A stretch of DNA of 64,000 bases from Bullera alba (lineage: Eukaryota > Basidiomycota > Tremellomycetes > Tremellales > Bulleraceae). Shown piece by piece: positions 37,605 to 50,042 of this stretch (positions are counted from its first letter, which is position 1; each line of letters begins with the position of its first letter). The stretch spans positions 1,302,001 to 1,366,000 of the forward strand of contig BCIX01000002.1 of NCBI GenBank assembly GCA_001600095.1. The letters are read 5' to 3'. The notes beneath the pieces are model-generated. The model was not told where the DNA came from, made no database searches, and worked only from the letters and a program-made list of their open reading frames with translations. Both the position numbers and the translations under genes were made by a program.

Positions 37605-40600
37605 ATGGGAGACACATTCCTTGGTCAGTCAGGTCATTCCAACGAGTTTTAGTCTTCAACCGGGGAGCTGATGCTCATTTCCGCAGACCACAAACCGTTC
37701 CTCTCGGACAAGTTTGACGTCAACTCGTACGCGAATGCTGTACTCACCGGCCGAGAATACGACCCGAATGCTCCAATAGCTTCAGAAAGCGCTGGACCGT
37801 CGACTGCTCCAGCTCTGCGCAATGGCAAGGGCAAGGAAGTAGCTGAGAAGGGAGACGTCGGGTTGGAGCTCGCCAAGCTCAACTATGGTATTGTGAGTGA
37901 CTTTTTACTACATTGCTGCCATTGGCGAGATGCCTACATATGTGTCAATATATCATACTGATGGTCCAAATGTAGGAAGATATCACGAAGCAGCTCCGGC
38001 AGGAGATCACAACGTCATATCCCCTCCTCCTCACCCACCTCACTACATCCCTCGCTTTGTCGTCACATCTGAACCCTATACGCGCATCGCTCACTTCATT
38101 ATCCACCTCTCTGGACAGGTTACAACAGAAGATACACGACCCCTATGTTCAGCTGTCGGTACTAGTCCGCCGGCTGAACCTTCTCGCACAGGCGTCGGAT
38201 CTGTCCCGTAGAGCAGCGAGATTCGTCCTGTTGGCTCGAAGACTGGATGGCCAGATGGAGAAGGTCAGGAATGCCACCGAGGTCGCCGCAGCCAAGGCTA
38301 AAGACGGGCTCAAGGAGGGGACGGCGGATGAGGGTGAAAAGGAGAGAGAGCTTGCCAAAGCGGCCCTAACGGTAGCAGAGCTCGGTGAGTCCAGTCTTGG
38401 TCGTACAGAGCGTCGCTGATAGAAGCCGATAAGACTCTCTCCTCAGACCGCCATCACTTCAAGATCCTGACCAGCTCGAGCACGAAATCCCTACTCTCCC
38501 ACTGCAGTCGTTAGACTTTGTCAAGGCTTGGGTTCCCTATGTTGATGAAGCCAGGGATGCGATCATTCAGGAAATGGAGACCATGGTGGTCAGCGGGCTG
38601 GCAGATCTGGTGCGTCCAAAGCGAACACTCGGCAAGGATACAACTGACGCAAGTCTCGCACAGAACCAACCCCTACTGTCCTCGTCCCTGCAGACTGCGC
38701 ACAATCTCGGTCTTCTACCGGATCTCGTGTCAAACCTGCTAGCAGATCTCAACGATGCAGTGGCAGTGCGAGTCGCTCGTGCCTTTGACTCTGCAGCTAT
38801 CGGTCGGGAGGTGGCTGGGAAAGGTAAGCTGACGAGATCTATCTTCACCGACACACCCAGCTGAACCTATTCCACAGACACATCATCGTCCGCCATCAAG
38901 TTCACTTCAAGAGGTCGAATTGCAACGGAACCGACTTCTGCAAATAAGGATCAATGGATACAGGTCCTATGGCAGCGGTTGGGTCGGGTTGTGGAGGATA
39001 TCGCGAACTGCTGTATCAAAGTGTACACTCTGGAGAAGGTACTGAAAGTAAAGCGAGATCCAGTTACGCAAGTGGAGTTCCTGGAAGAGGTCCTGAAGGT
39101 GAGTTGATGTTCGATAGGAGGGACCTCAGTCTAATCCGAAATCAGCGAGTGGAGGAAAAGCCTAGCTTTACCTTCTGGACGACATTAGCCAAGTCGTTTG
39201 AGACGCAGACCAAAGAAGCCGCGAGATGTGAGTTTTCAATCAATGGATGCTTGGACTACGACTTACCACCGAGCCTCAGCTTCCGCCTGGCTGCAACAGG
39301 CTCTGAGCGTTGGCTATCCCAGGTTGCTGAGGTTGTTCCACGACTTTTTCGCCAAAATCGCCGTGCACACGGATACAGTATACACACGAGAACATCAAAG
39401 GTAAGGTCTATCCGGACCACCAACTTCGTCAAGTACTGATGTACCATAGTCCCGAAGCCGTTTTAGTCCTTCGTTCCGTATCGGTCTTTGAGGCTTTATA
39501 CCTGACTCGATCGACTACGCGGATGACTGAAGCAGTCAATTCGGCATTGGGGTCCTATCTATCGGGCAAAGGCAATCCTCCAGGGGCAGGTGAAGGCGTT
39601 GCTGTCGCACGAACAGTCACCAATGAGCTCGACTCGGCGAGATTCGATCCGCTCTTGGTTAGAACAGTGGCCAGGAATGCTGTGAAGGTCCTCGATCATC
39701 TGATCAGCAAGGTTGATGGCATCGTAAGTTGAACCCGGCATTAAAATACACCACGGCTGATTTGGGTCCAGTTGCTCAAGGATTTCACTGCTTCGTCGAT
39801 CATAGGACCCACGGCCACGCCTGCTCAAGTGGTCAACTCACAGCTGGTTAGCTTCTTGTATAATTGCAGGTACAACCTGCTCTTTGTCGAACAGGAGTTT
39901 GTTGGAAAAGTCTGGGAGATCATCCTGCCGGTAGTGACTGTAAGTGCTAATGTTGCAGCCCCTCAGCAAACTGATGCTACTCTTTAGCGACTGGAGAGCA
40001 CGTACAAGAAGATCACCGACGTGCTGGATATCGCCATTCGCCGTGAGGCTGCCTCGATACTGTCCCGGCTGCACAAGGTGGATTTCGCGAAGCCCTTCGA
40101 TCCGATGTCCATGGGCGGAGGCGCCAGCCCATATATGCAGGATCTTATCGACAAGCTAGCATTCATCAAGCGGGAACTCTTGTCGCGCTTATCCCTTGGC
40201 GAGTTCATGCGTGAATGGTATGTCGCGAAGCTCTAATTCAATCCCTCTGAGCTGACTCTTCTTTGGTAGGATACTCGATCTGAGTCGATATCTGATCCGG
40301 ACGTTCCTGCTGCACGCGAGCATAGCAAGGCCGTTGGGCGAGAGCGGCAAGTTGAAGTTGACGGGAGATATGACCGAGCTCGAGATGGGAGTGGCCAGTC
40401 TGCTGAGCACGGGTCAGATCGCAGGCCAGAGGAATGGGCTGAAGATGGAGAATGTCGGTGACGAGTACATGGCCTTGAGGGCTTTCAGGTGGGTCAACTG
40501 TCTCGAGCCGGGTAGTCCAATGCGGAATAAGGCTGAATGAACTGATAGGACACTGCTATTTGCGGATCCGGCGCAATTGGCCAATCCGGTGGAAACGGTG

Positions 40601-40849
40601 CACCTGCCCCCGATCATAGTCTTACATCACATTGTCGTCTTGTCCGATTTGAAACTGCCTCACCAAGTTCACGGCTGGAGTGAGGCCGAGTATATCCTCT
40701 GGATACAGAAACACCAGGAAGAGAGAGAACAGCTGGATCTGCTCGAAGGGGTGGTCAGTAAGCAGAAACTAGAGGACGACAAGTATCTCAAGATCATCAA
40801 TGAGGTCTTGGTACACGCTCGTCACGAGGACGAGTCGCCTCATGTCTAG
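37605..40849 (+). CDS. COG5: Conserved oligomeric Golgi complex subunit 5
   Basis: Subunit of the COG vesicle tether for retrograde traffic within the Golgi. The start ATG at 37605 lies in a short exon (MGDTFL). After the intron the frame gives DHKPFLSDKFDVNSYANAVL, a typical Cog5 N-terminus (FL...FD...YA). Helical repeats follow: LAKLNYGIEDITKQLRQEI, LDRLQQKIHDPYVQL, LARRLDGQMEKV. The conserved middle reads LPDLVSNLLADLNDAVAVRV. The C-terminal part includes LVSFLYNCRYNLLFVEQEF and LKLPHQVHGWSEAEYILWIQ, both characteristic. The stop is TAG at 40847. About ten exons. The C-terminus lies about 100 bases from the end of the convergent antiporter gene. Confidence 0.92.
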
Positions 40850-40950
40850 CTCCGAGAGACATGTACGACCCATGCATATCTTGTGAAGAAGCACAATATG
40901 GCAGAGTCTGGCTCTTCCGTTGACGCGTGAGGGGCCGCCAGCGGACATGC

Positions 40951-42961
40951 TCACTTCTTCGCTCTTCCCCTTTCCACACGGAGAGAGCCATCGGCCAACT
41001 CGGTGACCGTGTCCTCGCCCTCAATCCAGCTGACCTCGCTCGGTTCCCTGCTCCTGGTCCTGCGACTAGCGGCAGTCACAGGTGTCAAACCGATATCTGG
41101 GGTGCGGTGACCTGGTGAGCGTTGGCGTGCGGAGTCACGCGGCGGGGTGATAGGTCGACTAAGGATTCCAGGCAAGTTCCCAGCCTCGTCCGTCGCATTG
41201 TTCACCTTGGTCTCTGGGCTGGGTTGGCCGTCCAGATCAAATCTGATTGCAGTGGAGGAAGGCTGTCCCTGTTCCTGCTCGCCTTCGCTCGACGTATCTG
41301 GCATTTTGCCCGTCGTGGATATGGGAGGCGGTAAGCGGGATACATTGTTTCCATCCCCAACGAGGCCAGTGATCGAGCGAGTCTGGGTCAAAGTTCGTGC
41401 CCGTTGGAAACCCTTGCCGACGGGAATAGTAATTCCATGGACGACAATCGATGTGAGAACGAGGAAAAAATTGACTGGTCGGAGCACGGCTCGGAGGTGA
41501 TGTCGAGTGCCATTGTCCGGCAGGACTTCAAGTGCGACTTGGGTGTAGAACACCGCCCCGACACCAATAGGCCCAAAGAACCCCGCAAATGCCGATTCCC
41601 GCCAAGTCGGCAGTGTCGGGATATAGCGGCTCAGTAGCATCACCCATGGGAGACGACGGAATAGCATGACCAGTATGCCTAGAACGACGAGACGCCATGG
41701 CGTGATGTGCTCAAAGTTGCCGAATTCCGCCCAAGGGATGATGGCACCAATGTAGATGAAAATGGCCTAGCTGACCGTTAGTCGATATACACGGGCAAGC
41801 TAGGGACGTACCGAGTTCAGAAGCTGATCAATGACATCCTGGAACGCGTGGTCCTCCGTCTCCACCCTGAACCAATCGTCCCAGGTAAAGCTATTTCCTA
41901 CGACGAAACAGCACAAAATGTCGTCAGACCCAATCAAGCCGACGACTCCGAGGGTGAAAAAGGTCAGAGCGACGCCGAAAGACAGGAATGATTCGTGGTC
42001 AATGAGCCTGTCGAATTGGTCAGCCATGACCGCACACTCGGATGCAGCGGATACCCACTCTCGTTCTTGACAGAATCTCAGCAGCTTCCTAGCGACATAT
42101 CCGATGACTGCGCCAACGACGCAGCTCAGGAGGACCTGGTACAGTATGATGTTGTAAATCCTACGCGGGGTTAGACGGTAATTCTAGCATCAAACTCGGT
42201 CCCTTCGAACTCACCACTCCCCGATTGCTGAACCGACCGAGTGTACTGGATGGGATGGCTCATCAATCAAGATGAGATACAGCGGCAGGAAGAGGAATGG
42301 GAACCCCAATCCGTCGTTCGCACCGGCCTCAGCTACGATGATGTTCCGGACGTGCAGCGGGACGTGCTTCTCGGCGAATCGACCTAAACGCGTGTTAAAT
42401 TAGCTTCGAGACCGGTAATCACCAACGGGTTAATCTAGCTCACCCTTGCAAATCGAGTTGGCGAGGACGGGATCTGTGGGCGTAACACAAGCGCCAATCA
42501 CCAGACTCTCGAGGAAGGTGAGACCGGGAATCAGACCCCAAACTAGGAGACTGCAGATGAACCAAGCGGTTGTCATGACTGGACCCAGGAGCGTCACCAG
42601 GCTTTTCCATTCTCGCTTTAGATACGCCTTTGGTAGGGAAATACCGGTGAACAGAACCTGGATGGCGATGATGACACGGGTGATCTGACGTGTCAGGTAT
42701 TCCGGGTCGTCTGACCAGTGATGTGGATCAAACCAGCCGAGAGCTATCGGTCCAAAGATGATCCCCGCCACTGTTGCTAGTAGCGCTTCGGCTATAGAAC
42801 CAAGGGTTAGGACTATGCAGGGTCGAGAAGTGAAATGCCGTCTAGCACTCACACATGAACAGCCGCTCCTTGATAAAGTAGCTGACCAGACCGATCAACG
42901 TCACATACCCTCCGACCACAGCTAGCGCCTGGGATGTCTCTGTGATATCGAGAGATACCAT
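40951..42961 (-). CDS. NHA1: Plasma-membrane Na+(K+)/H+ antiporter of the Nha1 type
   Basis: Exports Na+ and K+ in exchange for protons for salt and pH tolerance. The start ATG at 42961 gives MVSLDITETSQALAVVGGYV and the first span. Spans follow through LLATVAGIIFGPIALGWF, VIIAIQVLFTGISLPKAYL and the ion-site region GACVTPTDPVLANSICKG (about 42440-42500). The next exon has EAGANDGLGFPFLFLPLYL, carrying the family's transport acidic residue in the ND motif (about 42280-42350). Later spans include MLLSRYIPTLPTWRESAFAG and FFLVLTSIVVHGITIPVG. The hydrophilic C-tail is short (about 150 residues, ending VERGRAKK-stop), far shorter than the long tail of S. cerevisiae Nha1. Six or seven exons. Confidence 0.92.
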
Positions 42962-43438
42962 CTTGAAGTTGTCTTTGGTGGTTTCACGCGTCTTTCCAGA
43001 CGTACAGCCAATATTATTTGACTAGGGCAGAGCTGGATCGGCTCGAGCTGTTCAGGCTGGTCGAGGGTCGGCAGATCTGGACCTGTGACATGGAACACGG
43101 GCGGGGTCTTGTGGTCAGATTTGAAGCGCTTTGGGTAGAGCTAGAAGTGGCTTCGGCGAGACAGAGATGTTGCTGGTGATGGGAAGAATCGCAAGACATC
43201 GAGCTCTCGAGCGTGATGATGAACGGGATTTTGCTTTTCCAGCTTTCAGACTGGTCATATTAATGCATTTGACTTTTGCGGTATTTTCGGCCCGTCTAGA
43301 TTCAATATTCATGGCCGGCGAGCTCGCCTGCCAAGGCAGCGGGCGTGGTCATTATGATAGTGCATCCATGGGTTCTTTGTCCATTACACAGATAGCATAC
43401 TCGTACAAAGTCACAACTCGTGAGGCCTCCTCTGCCAC
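42962..43438. other. Intergenic region, NHA1 promoter
   Basis: 477 bases between the NHA1 start and the 3' end of the next minus-strand gene. It includes an A/T-rich patch near 43245-43310. No supported exon. Confidence 0.4.
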
Positions 43439-46400
43439 TCACCATCCCGCTCTTAACACACCATTCGTCTTTGCTTTCGGCTTTCCGACCCTGCTCGAGG
43501 CATACCTCCCCTTCCTGCCCGCGGGGATCTTCTCATCCTCGCTGCTCGACTCGTCACTACTCTCCTCGTCGGATTCCCTGACCATCTTCCTCGACTTCTT
43601 GGCGGGCTGAGAGGCCGTTTGCGGGTTGAGAGCTGTGGAGGATCTGCCTTGTCGAAGGATCCTGCTGTCCAGTCCGGACAACGAGGGGATCGGCATGGCG
43701 GGTTGCTGAGACATTGATCTCATCTGCCGGAATGGCATGATCTTCGGCACGGGCATGATAGAGCTCTCGTCCTCGCTTTCATCTGATTCACGATCGGATC
43801 CTTGATCGGCCTCGATCGCGTCGGCCGCACCAACTGCCGGTATGCTGGCCTCCGAGCCAGATTCCTCATTCGCATCTCCGTTCGTCTCTTCGTCCAGGTT
43901 GGCCCCATTCCCGTTGGCTTGTGAGCTCGACGGAACTATCGAGCCAGTGCCGTTGACTTTAGAGCGTTGGGATGTCTCCTCTTCCTCCTCTTCTGGAATT
44001 GGCGATGTTGTCCTGGGATCCGGTCTCGAGCTGTTCCTCCTCAATCCACTGCTCTGTGCTTCTGCGGGGAAGCTGGACGGTTCTTGCGGGTATCTCTGTG
44101 TCGCTAGCGTCTGGCTATAGCCCTGCGACATGAACAGTGGTGAGGGCTGTGTGGCGGGATCATTGGCTTGGCCGTTCACATTTGGTGCAGCTTCTCCACT
44201 CTGTGATCCCGACACGGACCTAGACTTTCGCGATGTCTGACTCTTCTGTGTCGAATCCAGGCGCAAAGCTTCCGAGGACTCCAACTCGTCGACTTGTGAG
44301 GATCGCTGGCTCCGGAGGCGCCGAGGACTTGGCCGCTGCTATAATGTCAGTCTGGGGTCTGCAACAGAGCAGACTCGACTCACCTGCTTGGGCGTGACAA
44401 AGGCTTGATCCTCGTCCTCGTCTACGTCCATGTCCAAGTTGACGGCTCGTTCTGGCGTCTGGGGGTCTTTGTTGCCATTGGGAGTTGGCGAAACTTCTGG
44501 GGTTTCATCCATGGGTGGTAATTTATCGCCGTCAGAGCGTGTCATCCGGGTGGTCGCTTCCGGTTCCTGACTAGCTTGACTTCGGGTCATTCTCCTGACC
44601 GAGGCATTCCTTGACGGAGGGGGTACTGGACTCTCGATATCTCGAGAAGCTGATCGTAGTCGAGTGACACGTTGCCTAGGGGTTCGAGTGCTCTGCTGGG
44701 ATGCAGGCGGTTGGACGCTTCTTGACGATCGCCTGAGATTCCTCTGACCTGCTAGTTGGGTAGCCACCATTTCTTCCTGTGAGCCGCTGGGCGGTGGACT
44801 TGGAAGACCCGTTGGAACCGATGTCCGAGTCTCACCAGACATGCCTGGTATCAGGTCCTCCTCTATTGCCTCTTGAAGCGCTTTGTCGCCCTCGAACTCG
44901 TCGACCGTCGGGCTCGGCCCACTAATGGCGTCGAGTTCTGCAAAGGATCTGGAGCTCCTCGTCTGATTGGACGGCGAGCGGCTCACGTCAATCGGCGGCG
45001 GGATAGATTCGATGGGCTCAATATCGTCTTCCGCAACGACGACCGGAGGCTGAGTGAAAGTCTGTGGCTCTATGCTGTCGCTTCGACCACCAATCGACGC
45101 AGCGTCGTCGCCCCCAAAGTCGCCGATGGAACTGTCGGACCTGGCGACGGTGACCCGTCGAGGGACCACCCTCTGAGCTTCATGTTCCGAATCCTCGTCG
45201 CTGACAGTGCCCACAGATTCCACCTCGTCGGCAGACGATGCAGAGTTGTCGTCTGGAAGCATCACCGCCGAGGACATGTTGGCGGCAGATTCCCTAGCCC
45301 TTCGCTTTTGCTTGGCAGTCAGAGGCTTGCTCAAGTGGTAATCGAGGGCCGCTTGAGGGTCGGAGGGTAGGGAAGAGGACACTGAAGACGCCTTACTCGA
45401 GTTTGAGATCTCAGAGCTGTCCGAATGGGAACCGGATCCAGAGCCAGATTCGCCGTCGGATCCGTTCGAGCTGTCATCCTCGTCGTCGCTCTGCGAGTCG
45501 GAATCTGACTCTGAACCCGAGGAGCCGGTCTCGATAAAAGCGTCCGAGGCGCTAAATCCGGAAAGGGATCCTGGACGTTTCGGCTGCGCCAGCGCTCTTT
45601 GGTGCAAGGAGTGAAAGGGAGCCTCGCCGGGTGTCGTTGCCGTACTCTTTGAACCATTCGCTGTGGGTTGGGCGGTTTTGGCTTGGTCGACGGGCGAAAC
45701 TGGGGGGATGGTAATGTGAGATGGCGGTAATTGTTTCGAGGGACCGGATGATGTACCGTTGGGTGTGGATGCCTCGGAGCCCTCGACTTGGCTTCGGAGT
45801 TTGGACAGTCTAGGCACCCATGTCTCAATTGCCTCGACGCTCTCCTCAGCCAAAGTCCTAGACTCTGTGTTGTCCACATCATGTGCTCTCCGATCTCGTC
45901 CCTCCTGCTCCACCTGACTCTTCCTTGATTCCAATAGCACTTCGAGACCTGCTAGACCTTTCTGGACCTCCGGACATTCGTTCTGGCGTCCGTGCCCGGG
46001 CTCCAAGCAGATTCTGCACTTGTCGTCATTGGTGAGCTGTTTAATACCGTTCGCATCGATTTCGTCGGTGGGCAGTTGAGAGTCCGGTACCAGAACCGTC
46101 TTCGAGGTCGCTTCCGACATAGGTGGATCTTCGTTGTTGTCTGACGAGTCGGGATCTTCCGGTACAGGATTGACTCCTGCATAGGGCTCCTTTTCGTGCT
46201 CGGTGTCACCTTTTTCTGCAACATCTCCATGTAATCCATCTCCATGTAATCCATCCTTAAAGACGAATTCAGAGCGTGGATGCGATTTGTCGACATCCAT
46301 CCGGTCGATCTGTGCTGACGGTGGGCTGGTTGTGGCGGGAGAGGCAGCTACATCTGGCTGCTCGAGGTCGTTGGCTCCAGCGACATTCACATGGGGTGAA

Positions 46401-48433
46401 GCTGATCTCGATCCGTCCGAGCTGAGCCCGGGTGTTTCGACCGCTTCGACCGCTGGCTCCGGCTCGACTGATTCTGATGCTCTCTTGGCCTCCTCCTCAG
46501 CCTTCAACTTTGCCCGGTACGCCGCCATGATCTCTTTGGCCGTTCCAAGTCCAGTTTTGATGGCCGGGGACGCTGCGGATGCCGGCAAAGCGGGAGTGCC
46601 TGCCCGACTCTCGGATTTCTTCTTGCGTGACTTGGGGGTAGAGATTGCTTCGGAAACCGGTTCAGCCATTGCTACGGTCTCGGTGGTTGCAGCCTGTTGC
46701 GGTGGTACAGTCGAGCTTGGAGCGATTTCGGGAGTTCCCATCTGCGCTTTGGCTGCCAGTTCGCGTTGCTTGCTCCGCTTCAACTTCTTCGGCGTCTCTT
46801 CCTGAGCGGGCGCAGAGATGTCGCTGACAGATTTGATCGGACCAGATGTCGAAGGTGTGCTCTCCACATTGACCGTCTCAGCCTCAACAACAGGCGCGGT
46901 CTCCACCGCTTCTTCATTCTTCTTTGCCTTCTGAATAGACTCCAGTCCCCTCTTCCTCCTCTTCGCAGGAGACAAGATGGACGAACTCTCGTAGTCGGGT
47001 CCAATCTCCGGCTCCTTAGGTCGATTCTTCAGATTCCACGGAGTAGCAATATTCAGCCTGGTCTTGATCGTGCGAGGCGGACTGGAAGCGGGTGAAAAGG
47101 TCTTCGAGGTGGTTGATGATGGGGTGTGCGTGCCGAAATCAGATTGTTCGGGAGAGTCATCGTGATCGTCGCCGTCATCTGTGGGTTTGGCTGACGACGC
47201 CGACTGATTTTGCTGGGACCCGGGTTGGGTTGGTTCCGCAATTTCGACTTCGGGGACGTTCGACTTTGAGGCTATTTCCGATGTTCCATCCTCCTTCTCC
47301 AAAGGTGACGGCTGTTCTTCTTGTACCGCCGCGATCTCCTCCTGCTCAGTGTCGGTTTTGGGAAACTTTTCGGATTTTCGCCTCTTCTTCTTCATCTTCT
47401 TGCCATCGTCGACTCCAGTGGTGGCTGATGATGTCACAATCTGCTCCTTCGTCCCATGAAGGTTTCTCTCCGGCGATGCTGTCTGCTGACGACCCAGTGG
47501 ACTCGGCCTGATCGGCTTGTAGCGATGTAACATTGCGCCTCCAACCGGGCTCGACCCCGGCAAGCCTGATGGAAGCTGATTTCTGGACTCTGGCGAGGAG
47601 AAGGGTGACGAGGCGGATGATGCAGAAGACTGTGTTTGTTCCAAACTGCGCCGGTTTTTCTTCCTCTTCTCTTTACGGCGAGAAGATGAAACGTCTCCGT
47701 TGCTCGACACTGCGTTCGCGGATGGCGGAGATTGCAACTCAGCCGTGTCGACTGCTTTCGCTTTTCCTTTACGTTTCTTGCTCGATTCGCTTCCACCCAG
47801 AGATTCTGAGACTGCTTTAGGCGGACGACTCGGCGTGGAGAAGGGGGATGAGGCCTGTGCGGCCTTGGTGAGTGGAGTTGTAGGTAGAGCCGAGGTGGAA
47901 GCTTCGGCCAGACTAGGGTGTATCCGGATATGCAACGAGGTGACAGAGTTTGCCAGAGCCCTAGCGTGGACCGCGTCAAAGTCGAAACCTATCAAACAAG
48001 CGTTAGCCGAAGCCTGGTTGGAGGCTGATTTAGCACTTACGATCACGAATCGGGCTTTCGACGCCGTCGGGACCCATGGTAGTGAGCTTGACACTCCATG
48101 GAGTTGGCATGTTCAGCTTGTTGGCAGCTTTGGTCGACATCTCCAGGAGATTCTTGTTAGGTTCTAAAGTCAGAGCCGAATCAGCTGAAGCCCTCACGAA
48201 GTGGTAGTTTAGCTGGTTTGACACCACCCACTCAAAGTATGAGACCATGTTGTGCTATCCGCAGCGCTTTCCCATAGCACTTCGATGTTGTGCGCATCGC
48301 TCTTTCTGCTCGAGCTATCTGATGTTGAAGTGGACGGTCTGAGCTCCTTCTTGACTTTTTTGGCTTTGACCGCTGGCAGTACGTCTGCGCCTTCGGCCAC
48401 GGGCGATGGCGACGTCCTTTTTCTTTTACCCAT
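43439..48433 (-). CDS. Very large disordered, probably nuclear protein with a zinc-knuckle-like motif
   Basis: Function unknown. The start ATG at 48433 gives MGKRKRTSP, then VKAKKVKKE, a likely nuclear localisation signal. An intron with canonical GTGGGT, CTAAAC and TTCAG signals (about 48164-48210) joins SHTL to DSALTLEPNKNLLEM. The first 130 residues or so (VLWESAAD ... MPTPWSVKLTTMGPDG ... DFDAVHARALANSVTSLHIR) look like a folded N-terminal domain. The rest, about 1,400 residues in one exon plus a last exon from 44330, is Ser/Pro/Glu-rich with many SP/TP sites. Inside it, CRICLEPGHGRQNEC (about 45975-46020) resembles a CCHC knuckle, but with five rather than four residues between His and the last Cys. 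Acidic Ser runs (SSGSESDSDSQSDDED) and KxRR clusters alternate. The C-terminus is basic (KSRKMVRESDEESSDE ... KAKTNGVLRAGW). Confidence 0.75.
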
Positions 48434-48799
48434 CCTGACCGCTGTCCCTTCTAGGACACAGTCGGTGACGAACACCGCAGTTGTGGGAGTTGGTGAATGA
48501 GCCGAGTTTGATGTAGGTATGGGTTGGAAAGTTGGTCGACCTGCAAGTCGACCTGCAAGTCGACAGATCCTCGATGAGCAAAAAATGGTGTGGACCGTGA
48601 GCACACAGGTACTCGCGCGGAAAGAAGAGTGACGTAACAGTATCCGCGCGGTTCCTGTCCTTAGTGGCGGGGATATTTAAAGTTTGGACGTCCTCGTCGT
48701 TCGTTCGCTGTCCTGGACGGACTGACCAAAAGTCAGACCCTGTCAGTCCAGCTTTCTTCTTCTCGTCTGAATACACACTCGGGTGCTCTCGTTCTCGCT
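48434..48799. promoter_or_regulatory. Divergent promoter, large nuclear protein / mitochondrial EF-Ts
   Basis: 366 bases between diverging ATGs. A 12-base unit, CGACCTGCAAGT, is repeated twice plus CGAC (48538-48565). A TATTTAAA-like element lies near 48672-48679, upstream of the EF-Ts start. No exon seen. Confidence 0.45.
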
Positions 48800-49951
48800 A
48801 TGCCTCGTATAAGTCTCTCCGTTGCACCTCTGCAGGTGTTACCGACCGCGTCTTCGTCTTTGCGCCAGACAACCACGGTGCGAAGATGCCTCCACTCGAG
48901 CTTCGCCCTTCGTGATCAGCCCAAACCCTCTGTGCCGGTCCAGCACATTGCGGCTCTCCGAAAGATACGCCCCGTGCCCATGTCATTAGCTCGAGAAGCC
49001 CTGGCCAATTCAAACAATGATGTGGACAAAGCGCTCGCATATCTCGACAAACAGATGGCCTCGTCGGCAGCCAAAGCCGCCAAAGTGTCCGGCAGGTCGA
49101 CCAACGAGGGCACAATTGCAGTCTCCCTATTGAGCGGGAAACGAGTCAGTATGATCCATCTCGGTTGCGAAACCGACTTTGTGGCTAGGAACGACGTGTT
49201 CCTCAAAACGGCAAAAGGAGTCGCAAGCACTGCCGCCTTCCTGGACGTTCCCAGCGAAAATGGAGAACAGCATGCTCCCAAAGCAGGTCAGGATCCGATC
49301 CTGTCTTTTCCCCCAGAAGCGCTTCTATCTGCGCCATTGATCACACTCCCTTCATCATCACCTTCCATCACTTCCGACTCGATAGATACTCCAATTCCTA
49401 CTTCCGACCCAACGACAATCCAGCAATCCCTCTTGACGGCACTGGGCTCAACGGGTGAAAACCTCAAACTTCTTCGAGCAGCGACATTTGCCGCCCCATT
49501 CCCCTCATCGACCAACGTGCGATACGTCCCTGGATGTTACGCCCACGGAGGACCCAACGACACTGAAGGCAGAATCGGAGCCATGATCGTACTCTCGGTC
49601 ACATCGCAAGACGCCGAGAAGCCAATAGCCACACTCATCCATGGTGCTGGCGGTGATGAGCTCGACGCGGCTCTGCTCAAGCTCTCTAGGACGATAGCCA
49701 GGCAAGTGGTAGGATTCCCAACTCGGGTGGTCAGCAGGAAGGGAGAGAAGGACAAGGAGCTCGACGAAGGCGAGGTGCTCTTCGAGCAGCCATTCATGAT
49801 GATGGGCGAGGAGAGAAAGGTTGGGGAGGTTCTGGAAGAATGGGGAGCGGAGCGAGGGGTCAAGGTGAAGATTGTCGGAATGAGGCGGTGGTCTGTCAGC
49901 GACCCATTGGAAGTCAAACAGGAACTACCGGAGACCGAGGATGGTGCTTGA
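48800..49951 (+). CDS. TSF1: Mitochondrial elongation factor Ts
   Basis: Nucleotide-exchange factor for mitochondrial EF-Tu. One intronless 383-residue frame, ATG at 48800 and TGA at 49949. The N-terminus (MPRISLSVAPLQVLP ... TTTVRRCLHSSFALRD) is basic and Ser-rich, with a cleavable mitochondrial presequence look. A UBA-like start follows (IAALRKIRPVPMSLAREAL ... NNDVDKALAYL). The EF-Ts signature is GCETDFVARNDVF. The core dimerisation region is longer than in bacteria because of a Ser/Thr/Pro-rich insert (about 49310-49440). The C-terminal part reads GRIGAMIVLSVTS ... RTIARQVVGFPTRVVS. It diverges from the large nuclear-protein gene. Confidence 0.93.
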   Translation: MPRISLSVAPLQVLPTASSSLRQTTTVRRCLHSSFALRDQPKPSVPVQHIAALRKIRPVPMSLAREALANSNNDVDKALAYLDKQMASSAAKAAKVSGRSTNEGTIAVSLLSGKRVSMIHLGCETDFVARNDVFLKTAKGVASTAAFLDVPSENGEQHAPKAGQDPILSFPPEALLSAPLITLPSSSPSITSDSIDTPIPTSDPTTIQQSLLTALGSTGENLKLLRAATFAAPFPSSTNVRYVPGCYAHGGPNDTEGRIGAMIVLSVTSQDAEKPIATLIHGAGGDELDAALLKLSRTIARQVVGFPTRVVSRKGEKDKELDEGEVLFEQPFMMMGEERKVGEVLEEWGAERGVKVKIVGMRRWSVSDPLEVKQELPETEDGA

Positions 49952-50042
49952 TACTGCGAATGCGCACGTTGATCGTGCATCACAACCGCCCCTCAATCCG
50001 ACGGGACTGGGTTCCGTATACCTACAATTTAGACCACTCCGC

